From NCBI RefSeq assembly GCF_014839805.1, contig NC_051134.1, positions 7,471,170 through 7,535,169 of the forward strand: a DNA stretch of 64,000 nucleotides, written 5' to 3'. This DNA is from Manduca sexta. Taxonomy: Eukaryota > Arthropoda > Insecta > Lepidoptera > Sphingidae. This document shows positions 1 through 11,870 of this stretch, in pieces. Both the position numbers and the translations under genes were made by a program. The notes beneath the pieces are model-generated. The model made no database searches and had not been told where the DNA came from. It saw only the letters and a list, made by a program, of their open reading frames with translations. Numbering within the stretch: position 1 is the first letter of the stretch; every line of letters starts with the position of its first letter.

Positions 1-1404
1 ATTCGAAGTGAAATGGAGAATTAAAGTTGCTTCGGTGTTGTATATGATTTACCTTATCGCTTCTATAAAATTATTCCTATAACTTGAACACTCCAAGATC
101 CATAGACTTATCCAAGCTAAAGCCGACGAGTATTTCAACAAGAAAAAAAATTAAAATTGTTCATCAGCTTTGGATACTCAGCACTATTTTTATAGTACAT
201 AATATATTAGTAAGTGTCTCGAGCGGCGTTTACACATGCTCCTAAGTTTGTTGTCCCGGACGCCGATTGCGCGGACTCTAGTCCATCCACTGCAACACTA
301 ATATGTCCACATGTATGATGTATGTATGTAAGGCCTGCGCTATTTTAGGGTTCTTTATTAATAATTAAAAAAAAACCTTACAAGAAAGTTTTTATGTCTG
401 TTAACTGCAATTTAGATAACCGCTCCTTATAGGAAGACATGAAGCTAGCACCAGGCGAGGGGTTTAGCCCAAAACGTAAAAAATCTAAGCATATTCAAAA
501 TAATATATTATATAGAAATTTTAATTCTGAATGCTGAATAGGAAGGAACATAAAATTTAACTGCCTTCAAAAACCAACAATAATTTAATATAACAGGTAT
601 AAAGGTTACCAATTCTAGATTCGGTGATGAATTAAAGTTTAATTATATTATTTCCGTATAATTGTTCTTGTAACTTTTTTATCTAACTTAGCAAACAATT
701 TTATAACTCTAAACATTGATCTAATGGTTAGAACAACCTCTAGGTTGTTCTAATCAGCGGTCGCGTGAACTACTTATAAGGCCTGTGAAAGCGCTTTTAT
801 AAAACTCGCAATTTCTAAACTAATATCGAGCAAACTTTGTGCGGAACACTCTGCGACGAGTTGAACCCACTGTTGGATGTTTTACTGGCGCAGGCTGTAT
901 GAAGATGCGCCGGGATTCACTCCGCGCTCCGCACTCTGCACCGAGTGACCAAGTTTTCTTTCAAACTAGCGCTCGCCACGGATAACTGAATAACTAGTGC
1001 AATTTGTCCGCATCATTCCTTTGGGTTTTTTAATAAAATCTATATTAAGACGCCCGACACGTATATTGAAACTCAGTAATGTGCAAGTATCGCGTTGTGG
1101 GAATTAATAACAGTAATTGAAATTCAATCAATAGCACCCAAATCTGAATCATCATTTTGGATCAACACAGACGTCTATCTCAGTGTGGGAAATCAACTGG
1201 CGATGTAGAATATGTATCAACATAATAGCCTAGTATGGAACGTGCAACTAATTCATTCAGAGTTCGTGGATTTATTTCCATCGTAATATAAAGACGAGTC
1301 CATCGTCAATTCAGACACTTCGCAACTCGAATATCTAATGATGTGTATGGGTGGTATTGAAAATTCATAAATTTATATTGCTTTAAGTATATACAAAAAT
1401 TAGT
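1..1404. other. Unassigned non-coding DNA
   Basis: No reading frame with protein-like composition and no recognisable RNA gene or repeat was seen. The only structure is a near-perfect palindrome at 728-753. Confidence 0.5.
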
Positions 1405-1690
1405 TGAAGAAAGAAAGAAAGAAAATATTTATTTGTAACAAGCAAAATTACATAATAATTACAAGTTTAATACATTTAAATCTATTTGCTCGTCACAAAA
1501 GCGAACCCAGCTCAGCATATGCTGATAAAAACCAGCGCTGATCTTCCGTTGGGCCGTTTCGTGATGTCACGGGCGCCAAAGGCATAAAAAAAATAACAAA
1601 ACTAAAAGTACAAAACTAAAACTGCACCAAAATGCATGGGGGAATGAGTAGACATCCAGATCACAAAGGTAAGTAAATAAATTTTTGTAC
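1405..1690 (-). repeat. LINE-type 3' tail remnant with (TTTC)n end
   Basis: On the minus strand the segment ends in an AATAAA-like signal (within caaataaatatttt) followed by a short TTTC microsatellite, which reads as GAAA on the plus strand at about 1408-1424. This is how 3' ends of non-LTR retrotransposons look in insect genomes. No coding part is left. The upstream boundary near 1690 is a guess and the family is not identified. Confidence 0.35.
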
Positions 1691-2555
1691 CGATTAAGTT
1701 ATAATTGAAATTAAATTAAGTTAAATTAAATTAAAAGTATAACGAAGCACGCGCAGGACGCAACGGCGCGGCCGCTAATAGCGGCCCGCTATGCTATCTA
1801 AGGTATGTATGTAGTATGTACGCATCGCGAGCGCACCATTACATCCGCGCCCCCTCAGCGCTTCCCCTCTGGGCCGCGCCGCCGCGACGTTGCCACTTGC
1901 CAGTCGAGCGGGGCTTTTCATGCGTACGCTCATGTCACTTCGTCAAAGCGACTCGCGCGCAAACCCGCATTTGATTTTTTTTTTCATTTCCGAGGTGTAT
2001 TGGTTAATTATAATAGGTGTATGTAAGTTATAATTATATAAATAAATATTAATGAAATAAATACTAAGGTAGAAGTTTAAACGATAATTTATTTATATTT
2101 TATATTATATGGCGCTAGTATCATGTCTCAATCGCTCCTGAGCTATTTGATGATCAAGAATGAATTTTTTTAACTTCACTCTAAAACTGTGAACACATTT
2201 CAAATTCTTTATAGGTGGGGGGATGTTGTTCCAGCACTTGGTAGAAACATAGCGGAAGCTGCCTCTGAAAGCGGCAGAGTTATGACGTCTAGTGATAAGC
2301 TGTTTTACACACTGCCGGGGCCCATAATATGACTTGCGACATGATACCCAGGACAACTTACTATGAAGATAGCCAGGTGCTTTATGTTTCAAGACCTCAA
2401 AAAGAAGACACGCAAGATGAAGTTTGCGCCTGTGTTTCATTTTAAGAATGAAGTGTTTATTTAAATAAGGTGAGACATGTGCTCGTAATGGTATATTAAA
2501 GCAAAAACGGGCGCAAGCATTTTGCACTCGTTGAATTAGCCTTTGTGTCCTAGCT

Positions 2556-2998
2556 CTAAGATGTTTTTATTACATAGATACGTTGTCCGAGCTCAATACT
2601 GGCAAGACCAAAGTAAGGTAATTGCCCGACATTCACTTAGTCAACCTCCAACCACTGTCGCCGCTAGTCGGCTTACTAACTTTAGTATTTTTATAAATAA
2701 AATGCCTTCCTGTGTTTTTAGACGATGTACACATTATACTCCAACTGTGATTGAAAAAAACGTTTCATTTCATACGTTAGTAATAGGTATACACTATTTA
2801 ACTTATTTTTAACTAATAAATGCATTTTATTCGACCGTCATGGCGACGGGGCGGTCGACGCTCGGGCTCATTCGAGCATACTCGGGCACACTCGGGCCGT
2901 ATCGACGCGAGCCGCTAGGGCTGTGTCTATAGTAAATACTGCGCTGTTTTTATGTGCAATTTTGTTAGTGTATGACGCGTCTATTTGTAAAACGTCAT
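2556..2998 (+). mobile_element. 443-bp insertion in LINE ORF2 carrying a partial THAP exon
   Basis: The segment interrupts LINE ORF2 exactly between two copies of the 10-bp sequence tgtcctagct (2546-2555 and 2999-3008). The ORF2 protein reads continuously if one copy and the insert are ignored, so this is an insertion with target duplication. Eight of the 10 bp could be the true duplication, as P elements make. Terminal inverted repeats are not convincing. The plus strand holds the start of a THAP-like domain, so a non-autonomous P-like element is the best guess. The right half is GC-rich with several actcggg-like motifs. Confidence 0.65.
2702..2776 (+). pseudogene. N-terminal fragment of a THAP zinc-finger domain
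   Basis: From the ATG at 2702 the reading is MPSCVFRRC followed by a spacer and SFHT, 25 residues in all. THAP domains, the DNA-binding part of P-type transposases and THAP proteins, start with a short basic stretch carrying C-x2-4-C, here C-x4-C, then a spacer and an aromatic-rich turn. The second zinc pair (C-x2-H) is missing. A possible splice donor (ttagtaata or ataggtata) follows, so this could be the first exon of a gene whose later exons were deleted. Confidence 0.5.
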
Positions 2999-5433
2999 TG
3001 TCCTAGCTAGCAAACGTGGACCAAAAACCGTGTCCATATAATTTAATTTCGATAGAATAAGGGATTCTGCAAGCTGCACACGCAAACTTTCCTGAAGATA
3101 TGGTTTCATTTTATATAAGACCTTCAATTTATAAAAACAATTTTTTATTGAGTGTGCAACATGCTTTTCAAAACGCAAATCACTATCCATATGTAAACCC
3201 AGATTGCGAGCTTCATATACACGCTCAATCGGCTTGCCCAAAAGGTTGACATTTAGTGATGGGTTTAAGATACGAAGTTGATGATTGCTGCCAAACATCA
3301 GGTACTTTTGTTTTGTCCGGATTAAGCAGTAAGCAATTGGATGTAGACCAATTTGCAATACTGGAAAGGTCCTCATTCAGTTTAGTTATTGCACTATCCA
3401 TTTCCGTTGGTTTGAAGGAGATATACACTTGGATGTCATCTGCATAAATATGGAATTTGCAATGTCTAATGTGCATGGTAATGTCAGATGTATACAGTAT
3501 AAACAAGATTGGGCCCAATATGGAACCCTGCGGCACTCCTCTAGTAATGGGCACTTTGTCCGATGTAAGCGAAGATCCATCATTGCGACCAAGCTTGACA
3601 TACTGAAAACGATTACTTAGATAACTGTTAAACCATTTTAAGGCGTTTGAGTCAAAACCGTAATAAGATAATTTAGATTGTAAGAGATTAATATTTATAC
3701 AGTCAAAAGCCCTTGAGAAGTCTAATAATACTAACAGTGTGCACATACCTTCATCTTGAGAACATAATATGTTGTCCGTTACATCAAGCATAGCTGTCAC
3801 TGTACTGCGACCTTTTCTAAAACCAGATTGTGTCTCAGGCAAAATATTATTATTTTCAAGGTAATCGACTAATTGTTCACAAATGGCTTTCTCCATAACT
3901 TTAGATAGACACGGTAAAATGCTTATTGGTCGTAAATCTTTAAATTCTGAAGGATTTGATTGCTTGGGTAGAGGACGCACAATCGCAAGTTTCCAAACAT
4001 CAGGAAATATTGATGTAGTGATGGACAAATTAATAAGGTCTTTAATAATATTAATAGTATAAGGAAATGTCATAATAAGCATATCTAGACTTATAAGGTC
4101 ACTACCTTCAGCGTTCGATTTAAATTTTTTAAAATTTTTTATTATAGAATCCAGACTAACTGCTTTCAAGTGAAAGGTAGCATCACTAAATTTGTGGCAT
4201 TCAAAGAATGTAAGTTGCGAAATGCTGACATCAGAGTTACCCGGAATATTTAAAAAATGGTTATTTATGCTATTTGGGTTATTAAATAGGGAAGGTAATT
4301 CAATATTATTTTTTGGAAGTAAGGTAGTTTTAAGATTATTCCATAGTAACTGGGGCTTGTTTATTTTACTATTTATGTGATGTTTAAAATATGCTGACTT
4401 TTCGAAGAAGAGTGCCTTATTAACAAGGGATTTTAAGGTTTTATAATATTCTTTTTTGATGCCGCACCTGTTCTTATTATAGTCTGCTGAAGCTTCATCT
4501 CGCAACTTCATCATTAGTTTTATGGTATCTGTAATCCATGGATAGGAACGGTCTTTGATGATAACGGATCTTAAAGGTGCATGCAGATTAAATAGTGCAA
4601 TAATACTAGAGTTTAGAGCATCAACAACATCATTAACATTGTCTAGTGTTGATATTAGGTCCCATCTAATAGATTGCAGATTTGCGTTAAACGCGTCTAA
4701 GTCAATATTTTTCTTAGATCTATATGTAATTATACGTGGAGTAGGTTTCTCGCGTTTAATAAGAAATTCACAAACTACAAGGCAATGTCCATAGAGAGAA
4801 CCAACATGCTCTACAGTCACCTTTTTTGTGGCTAGATCGGAGCAAACAACATCGATGAGCGTCTGACTAGTCTCAGTATAATGTGTCGCCTCAGTGACTA
4901 GCTGAGAAAGACTAAGACAGGATAGGAATGCCATAAATTTTATTGTTTTAATGTCATCATTACAAAATAAATTAATATTAAAATCACCTAATAAAATTAA
5001 ATTGTCATAGTTGGAGAATGAACTGATAGAATCTGTTATAGCGTCTAAAAATTGGTCAGTATCCAACCAAGGTGGCCGATACGCTGTGCCAATAACCAGC
5101 TTCTTGCCATTGTGGTTCAGAGTGAACCACATTTGCTCAACTGAACAATGCGCTGGAGCTGCTGGGTTCTTTAGGTCACGTAGATTGATGTCACGCTTAG
5201 CATAGAAACCAACGCCTCCTCCCCGCGAGCGCAACTCGCGCGGTCTGGGAATGCCGCAGGCGGTAGCCCGGCAGGGCAGGAGCACGGCCCTCCTCACCTG
5301 CTCTTAGCCAGGTCTCATTTATCGCTAGTATGTCAATATCATTTCTAACCACTGCTGCTACAAAATTGTCATGGTTTGTACCAAGGGAACCCGCATTAAG
5401 CAATCCAATTTTTAGAAATTTATTTTTGATCAT

Positions 5434-5775
5434 TGCTCGTACCCGAAGACGATTGTATTAATACAAAATAGAAAACGCCATAAAAATATAAATATAAGTT
5501 TGTTAAAATTGTAAATAATTAATACCATGTAATAGTTTATTAATTGTAGTTGTAAATAGTTTATTAATTGTAGTTGTAAATAGTTTAATTTATTGGTTTT
5601 ATAATGTATAATAATAAAGAGTATTGTAAAGTGTAAAGTGAGATAAAAATTAATATGACTAATATGTATAGGTAAATAAATACAAAGTGTTGAAAAACTA
5701 GTAATATTAGCAGTTTGATCTAGATGTCTACACAAAGCCATAAGATAAAATGCAAATAATGATAAAATTAAACAA
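5434..5775 (-). repeat. A/T-rich LINE inter-ORF spacer with a 24-bp tandem repeat
   Basis: This spacer between ORF1 and ORF2 is very A/T-rich. A 24-bp unit beginning tagtttattaattg occurs at 5533-5556 and 5557-5580, with a partial third copy to 5587. The minus-strand open frame across it is low-complexity and not considered a gene. Confidence 0.6.
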
Positions 5776-6874
5776 TCACATATACTGTCCTTTAGATATC
5801 GGCAGGACCAACTGAGTGCTATCCAAAATTCGACTTATGTCATCTTCACAAGTGATACGTTCAACTTTACGGCCATCCTCCTTACGAGCGAACACCCTGC
5901 CCCCTTTGGTCCACACGTACCGCCAGTTGTGAGTACTACCGGCTTGACGGGCCTTGTAAAATATGTGACGGTTCGTACGAGTTAAGCGCTCATTTATGTA
6001 GACTCGGTGCGCCGGTCTCGACGGACCGCCAAAGCCAAGCTCGCTCGTATTAAAGCCGCGGCGCACACGTGCCTCTCGCAGTAATGCATCGCGAGTCGCG
6101 CGGCGCGCAAAGCGAACGACTAAACTCCGTGGGCGCTGCGCAGCGGGATTGAAAGTTCCTTCAGAAGGTTCCTCCCGGTTACGTCGAGTAGAACCGATGC
6201 GCTCGACATGTACGATGTCTTTCTCATCAATAGCGACGCCCAGTTTATTGGAGAGAACCTTTTACAAGGTGCAGGGTGCTTTCTTCTTGGCTTTCTGGTA
6301 TTCCGGTCACCTCGACATCATTAAGTAAGAGCTCCTGATCCCGCTCATTTAATTGAGATTTTAGCTCAGCTACGACACCTTCCAATGGACTCTTGTCAGA
6401 TGCCTTTTCGCTTAATTTGTGCTCTAAAGCATCCACCCTTGCTTCTAGGCTGTTCATATGCTCAGCACATCCTCTAAGAGAATCCTTCAGCTCGGCCATC
6501 TCTGTACGCAATTGCAGTACTTCATGCCGCATTAAGCGAAATTCAGCACACAGTTCCTCCTTAAATCGTCGCAGCTCCGTTGCCACGGCAGGAGAGAGTG
6601 ATGCCACCATATCATTCTCAGCATGGCCTACTGTTCCCGGGCTCATTAGGTCATCAGAGCTGTGTCCCATATCTGCCCTCCCACGCACCGGTGTTTCCGC
6701 TTTGTTATCCCGCCGGTCATTTTTGGTGCATTCAGGGCAGCGCCACGACGTGATTGACGTACCTCTCGGCAAACCTACACACGACCGATGGTACGCAGCA
6801 TTGCATATACTGCATTTAACGCCCTCTGCCGGTGACAAGAACTTAGCGCAGCCGCCACATCTAATTGACGGCAT
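5776..6874 (-). pseudogene. LINE ORF1: PHD finger, coiled coil and FP-like domain, frameshifted
   Basis: The likely start is the ATG at 6874 (MPSIRCGGC); five upstream in-frame residues have no ATG. Residues about 5-55 form a PHD-type finger with CxxC, CxxC, HxxC and CxxC pairs. Residues about 95-185 are heptad-rich (LRRFKEEL, LRTEMAELKDSL, LEARVDALEHKL) and should form a coiled coil. The C-terminal part contains KARQAGS, YVWTKGGRVFARK and resembles the baculovirus FP-like domain common in LINE ORF1 proteins. The product should bind element RNA as a chaperone. The frame breaks at about 6265 in a run of four A; the remainder continues to the stop at 5776 in another frame. Confidence 0.8.
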
Positions 6875-6889
6875 GGTTATCGATTGCAC

Positions 6890-7270
6890 TAAGACGTATT
6901 AAGGAGTATCACTAGATGGCGCTGTGCTTATAGTCTTGCAAAAGTGTACTATTATATAATAATATGGTGTTAGTGTGATTGTAAACACCATAAGATGCGC
7001 ACAGCGATCGAAACTTAGGGCGCGCGCTCACGAATCACTCACTCCAAGTATTTATAGTTATTTATTTACGTATTTTTGTTTTTCCTGCCGAGTCGGGTAG
7101 ATTTAGGTTCACTGTGATAGTTTTAAAATAAAATTCCAGATTAAACCTTAGTCACTGCACTAAAACTTCAGATAACATTATATGATGCGAATAATACTGT
7201 GGAGAACTGTTCATGCAATAAACTGGTTAAATTAAACGTTTTATATTATTTTACTCAATAAAACAACCGC
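6890..7270. other. LINE 5' leader and its flank
   Basis: Upstream of ORF1 on the minus strand lies about 150 bp of probable LINE 5' UTR, then unassigned A/T-rich DNA. The exact LINE start was not found because no target duplication could be matched at the other end. Confidence 0.4.
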
Positions 7271-10200
7271 GACCAGCTTAAACTAGTTTGCCGTCCGTGA
7301 CGTCACTCACCAGCATGCCGATAGTACGCTGCCATTAGTCTAGACCGTTGAGAAGATATACCGAACCTGCAAAACCGAAGTTAGGAACTTGTACAGGGTA
7401 ACAATAGTTTACAAGGTTATTAGGATGTACCCGCTGTAGGTGTCTAAGGCGGACAAGTTGCAAACTATTCCGCCGTCAGTTCGTGGACCACCTGCGTCGT
7501 GTCGCGCCCGACAACACAACCATACTTCATTTTACGTTGCTTGACTTGTTATGTGGATACTTAACTACTATAAAATATGGTGATAAAAAATCAACACAAA
7601 GATTTATAGAAATTGCTTTGTACCTATATTACATAAATGGAAGAACAGCTTCAGTGGATCGACGAGTAAAAAGCTGGCTTTGAAATAACGCTCCAGGGAT
7701 TATTGACATCAAGATTTATCTTTGCATAGTATAAAATTGATCTCGGATCTAAAATAAAATAATAATAAAAAATCCCTTAATATATTATTATAAGTACCCA
7801 TTAGTTAATTAAAATATGGGATCAAAGTTATACCTTTAATGTCATCGTTAAATTCATACATAAAACTTGTTTTACTATACAAATGACATTATCGCAAAGA
7901 GTTGCGCACTTAGTCCCGTCAACGTTTCTAAATGTACCAACAATAAGCCACACTACTCACACACCAGATTTGCCAATAAAACAAGCGGCAGATAGCCGCG
8001 CACTCATTTGTGTAATCCTATAAAAATATTTGTTCGCGGCTGAAGAATTCAGCGCGCCGGTCACCGCGCGCCCCTCCCGCCCCTCTCCTCCCGCAACCCA
8101 CTGCTCCCCGCACCCTACGCCAATTACGTACGGCACGAGTGGGGAAATACTTATGTCCGGTCAAATATTAGTGAGAACTGGAAGCGCGATCCGCGCGCGA
8201 GCGCAGGGCCGCGCCACTCGTCAGGATGTTCACGGTATAATTACGCTTCATTGGGCCAGAGTTTTTTAGGTTAATAATACTACAGCATTTCAATGACGTT
8301 TGCATCAATTGAGAGCGAAAAATAACCAGGGTTTTTGACTGGTTCGTAGTTTTACGAATTTTTATTTTTGGCTAGGGAATTTGTACGGGATTTTAGTATT
8401 ATTATATAATATGACCAAGTCTTTAAGCGCCATAAACATATGAATAATAAACAGTAACATCTCTCAGAGCCTCCATATTGTCCTGCATGACACTGAGTAG
8501 TCACCTTCCGATACGGACACGGCAAATCTGCCACACTGTACCTGGTGGAAGGTGGAGCGCCTCCAGTTAGAGTGTTGACCGACTAAAGATGATTATCTCT
8601 TCCCGTCAACACGATTATAACGGCTTATTCAAAATTGGATAAACTCAAACTGATATTTGAACGTGGCATATGTACATAAGCCACAATAGTGGGTTCCTAA
8701 TGTCTTTAAATTTTATTTATTTTTATATATTAGGATTACCAGCATTTATCACACGACAAATACATATACTATATTGAAGACTATTTACGGGAAATAAATA
8801 AAATAAACGCAGTCACGCGTCGGCTCGTACGTGCGAAATATTTTCCGATCGTCCCCGGACAGGAGTTAAGCCGCTGTTCCTGGTTATTGACAAGGGCAAA
8901 TATTGCCGTCCAGCCACGACAAGGATTATAATCCATGGCGGTTGACAGCCTTCGCAGAAGAAATGGGAGCAGGAAGGTTAGCTGATAATGGCAATTCATA
9001 ACCGCCTTGGTAATTTGCGTATGAAAACTGGCATAAAGTGTAGCAGCAAATTTGTTTTTAAAATACTAGTTCTTTCCATTGCGTAAGACCATACCAATTG
9101 TAAGGAACACTACAGACTAGGACGTGTTCTATTGTTATGGATAATCTCGGATTGATCCAAGATATTGAAATATTCTATTTTGGGAATCATGAAGTTTTTA
9201 TCCTTGGCGAACTTGACCCTCGCACTAACGAGGGTTCGAGCACCACTCTTGGTTTTAAAGAGAAGTGGGTGCACTCCTTCAGTGCTTTGATACTCAACAA
9301 AAAGCATCGAACTCGTTTAATAAATCCGATACACATTATGTCTATATATGACGTCACTTGCCTGTGATAAATGCGAGTTACTGGTATAACGTAGTTTGAC
9401 TGGAGACTCGGATCAGTGCATAGCATGACAGAGGTAATGAAGTTATCGTGTGCTCAATGTTTGATCCGTAGTTTATGTTTACGTATCTGGCGGCTTTCTG
9501 CATATGGGCCGTGCCACGAAGTTACTGGTCTGAACTTAGCGCGACGCTGCGCGGCAAGCGGCAAGAACAATTGTACGAAGCACGCCACAAATCGTCCCCC
9601 AAGAGGTGAGCGACAGCGGAGATCAGATGACACGGAAAGGTATATGGGGAACAGAAAGTATGCCTGAGACAGAACGGTGCGGAGAGCTTCGTCGCTACTC
9701 CGCGTACGTAGCATTAGAAACGCGCTTCCATACCGCTTCTCGCCAAGCCGATTTTGATGGCAATGCTCTTAGGAAGGTTGTAAATCAATACGCTGTTTTA
9801 GTAGATGAACAAAGTTTTGTTTAGGAAACCAACCATTCGGTTAACAACTAGGTCAGAATGCTCGTGAATTCAACATAACTTCCTAAATCTGACTTTAAAG
9901 TGTATTATAGTGTGTATGTACCTACTATTATGCGTATTTACTAAAATACTCAGCACAAGTAAGTACTATGTGGGATAGATTTCCACATTTAAACAGAGTG
10001 TTTGGTACGTATTGGCTTTACATTGATACGAGATAGCACGCTCGGCTATACAAATATATTTATTAATCATTTATTGAAGTGGCCGGCGGGCTGGGAGGGC
10101 GCGGGCGGCTTCCGATACGACGGAACAAACACGCGTGGGTACCGCGGGACGCGAGCGCGTGAATGTTTGCCGCGGGACACGCCGCTAATGTACCGCGCGG

Positions 10201-10394
10201 TGTCTACTAATTGGAAACCATGCAAACAAGCACTTATTTATTTATTGAGACAGGTAAATATATTCATATCTCCAATATACTTTAGTTAGGTTAATTACTA
10301 ATATTATAACAATTATAGATGAATACAATGTTACTTACAAAAAATATAGTAAACAAGTCTGTGCCAACATCTCTTAAAAAGGTCTAAAGAATAT
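7271..10394. other. Unassigned non-coding DNA with a CpG-rich patch
   Basis: No convincing gene was found. A C/G-rich patch lies at about 8030-8235. A repeat fragment at 8525-8650 is listed separately. Overlapping short frames at 9110-9830 occur on both strands in several phases and show no domain or codon pattern. Confidence 0.4.
8525..8650 (+). repeat. Dispersed repeat, family X, copy 1
   Basis: The text cactgtacctggtgg, then gttgaccgac and gattatctcttcccg, then gattataacgg matches the order of blocks at 24240-24350. Both copies are in the same orientation. The pattern resembles a lepidopteran interspersed repeat that I cannot name. Boundaries are approximate. Confidence 0.45.
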
Positions 10395-10602
10395 GTTATA
10401 AAACAAAAGTTCCCCGTCGCATCTGTCTCCCTGTCTGAACGCGATAAATTTAAAAACTACAGAACTGATTTCGGTGAAATATGGTATGAAGATAGTTTGA
10501 TACTCTAAGAAGGACATAGGCTACGTTTTATCTTTAATATATAGAGGGACTTTTATCCCAGGAAAACTCTTTTACACGGGCGAAGTTGCGAGCAAAGGCT
10601 AG
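10395..10602 (+). repeat. Degenerate Helitron 3' end
   Basis: The segment has the same layout as the 3' parts of the Helitrons at 49-52 kb and 63 kb: a pyrimidine-rich catctgtctccctgtctg block, a gaaatatggtatg block, then an imperfect GC hairpin (cacgggcgaagttgcgagc) and a terminal CTAG at 10599-10602 followed by T. Many mismatches show that it is old or from a different subfamily. No 5' part is visible. Confidence 0.6.
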
Positions 10603-11404
10603 TATGTACTTAATGCAGATGATTCTAGAAAATGTATTATTGCCTATAAGATGTTATATTACTCGATGTTATAAAATAATCTCGATAAATATAATATGAA
10701 TTCAAAACTGAATATGTACACTTACCTCTCAAACATGAAATGCTTTCGTATATCTATAGATTCTTATCGCTTTTATAAAGGAGATGCACATGAACCGGCA
10801 GTCTCGTGACTGAGTTATTTAATTATCTCTGCGGACGTCAGGCTAATTTAAATAACAGGGTCACTTTCTTTCATTTGCCAGAGGCCAGAGATATCCGAAC
10901 TGCTAATTACTTTAGGTATAGAGTCCCGCTGCAAACACATGTGTGTACCAGTGCCTCAAATAAAAGTAAACAAAATAACATTTTGTTTAAACAAGCACTT
11001 TATGTATTCGAGTACACTAAAACGGGACTTCATGACACTGTACCTTAATGGATCAATCTCTATGATTTAAATTCTATTCAAAAAAATACACAACTAACTA
11101 TTTGAGGCAACTTATTTTGAGAAAAAATTAAATTCTTCCAATTAATTAGCAAGCCCGAAAACTATAATCTTTAAACAGATATTTATTCTCGTTTAAGTTA
11201 ATTCGCGCCGCGGGTCCCGAGCAGGCCTCGGTTAAAATTAAATGAACATAACATTACCTACGGTTGTACGCAACGAGCAATATTAGCACAATCAAACGGT
11301 ATTAACATTAGCTTTAATCGAATTGAGAACAACGCATTTATACACTGTTAACAACGTTTAACGAAAATAATATGCAAAGAAATGGATTTGGGGATTTTAA
11401 CTTT
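10603..11404. other. Unassigned non-coding DNA
   Basis: Nothing recognisable. The short open frame at 10806-11048 has no domain or supporting context. Confidence 0.4.
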
Positions 11405-11870
11405 GAGTCTCAAATAAAATAAAATAAAATAAAATAAAAATGCTTTATTCATCACGTAGGCGAACATGGTTGCAGTTATGATAAGTCAAGGTACATGAGA
11501 ACATTTAATTATTACTTAATTAGATTAGCTTATATAAATAAAGACAATCTATATTGAAAATAAAATAAATGAAAAATATACTTAGTAAACAAAGAGGCCA
11601 GCTCGGGCTGATAGGGAAGAAGAAATAAAATGATGTATATATGTATTTTTGAATAGGCAATAAGGGAGAAACGCGTCGCGATCCTCACCGGTGAGGACAA
11701 TAAAAGCCCTAACCTAGCTAACCTACCAGCCTTTCATTAACTACCTAAGCGATGACTACCCGAAGAAGAAGGGAAGAAAGAAACTCCGGGCTTTATTTTT
11801 TGTCATCAATTGTCCATTCTTTTATAATATTGTTATTAAATATATATTTTTTTAATAAGTCTTTTCTATA
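11405..11870 (-). repeat. LINE-like 3' UTR with (TTTTA)n tail
   Basis: Read on the minus strand, the segment ends with gatgaataaagcattttt and then about five TTTTA units (plus strand 11407-11438). An AATAAA signal followed by a simple-sequence tail is typical of a retrotransposon 3' end. Upstream on the minus strand are ccggagtttctttcttccc and a tcctcaccggtgaggatcg hairpin. No coding part is seen, so the clade is unknown. A host 3' UTR is the alternative. Confidence 0.45.

Larger units (their letters stand above)
2105..5433 (-). pseudogene. LINE ORF2: endonuclease-reverse transcriptase, broken
   Basis: In active relatives this protein nicks target DNA and copies the element RNA into it. The ATG at 5433 opens an apurinic-type endonuclease; the motifs NETWL and GDFNI are visible, but the usual SDH motif reads YGH (about 4785-4800). 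The reverse transcriptase follows: SGFRKGRST, DFSRAFD, GVPQGSILGP and the catalytic YADD (about 3435-3446). A C-terminal tail ends at 2105. The frame is lost near 5255 (run of C) and near 3320 (run of A), and a 443-bp insertion at 2556-2998 separates the last part. Each frame resumes clear homology-like text on the other side, so the breaks are within one gene. About 340 A/T-rich bases separate it from ORF1. Confidence 0.88.
2040..7040 (-). mobile_element. CR1/Jockey-type non-LTR retrotransposon, nearly full length, inactivated
   Basis: The minus strand carries ORF1 then ORF2 in the order of a two-ORF LINE. ORF1 has a PHD-type zinc finger, a coiled coil and an FP-like C-terminal domain; ORF2 has an endonuclease and a reverse transcriptase. 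A PHD-bearing ORF1 and the RT motifs fit the CR1/Jockey group, but I cannot name the clade. The 3' end is an A/T-rich UTR near 2040. The 5' end is not sharply defined and is placed near 7040 because a leader-like stretch lies upstream of ORF1. The element is dead: ORF1 has one frameshift, ORF2 has two plus a 443-bp insertion, and the endonuclease lacks an expected acidic residue. No clear target-site duplication was found. Confidence 0.85.

Noticed and set aside
5430..5741. 103-residue minus-strand open frame
   Set aside because: It covers the A/T-rich LINE spacer and its 24-bp repeat; the composition is low-complexity and it overlaps the ORF2 start.
9110..9830. Cluster of 65-86 residue frames on both strands
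   Set aside because: Overlapping in different phases without motifs; no start context or splice support stands out.
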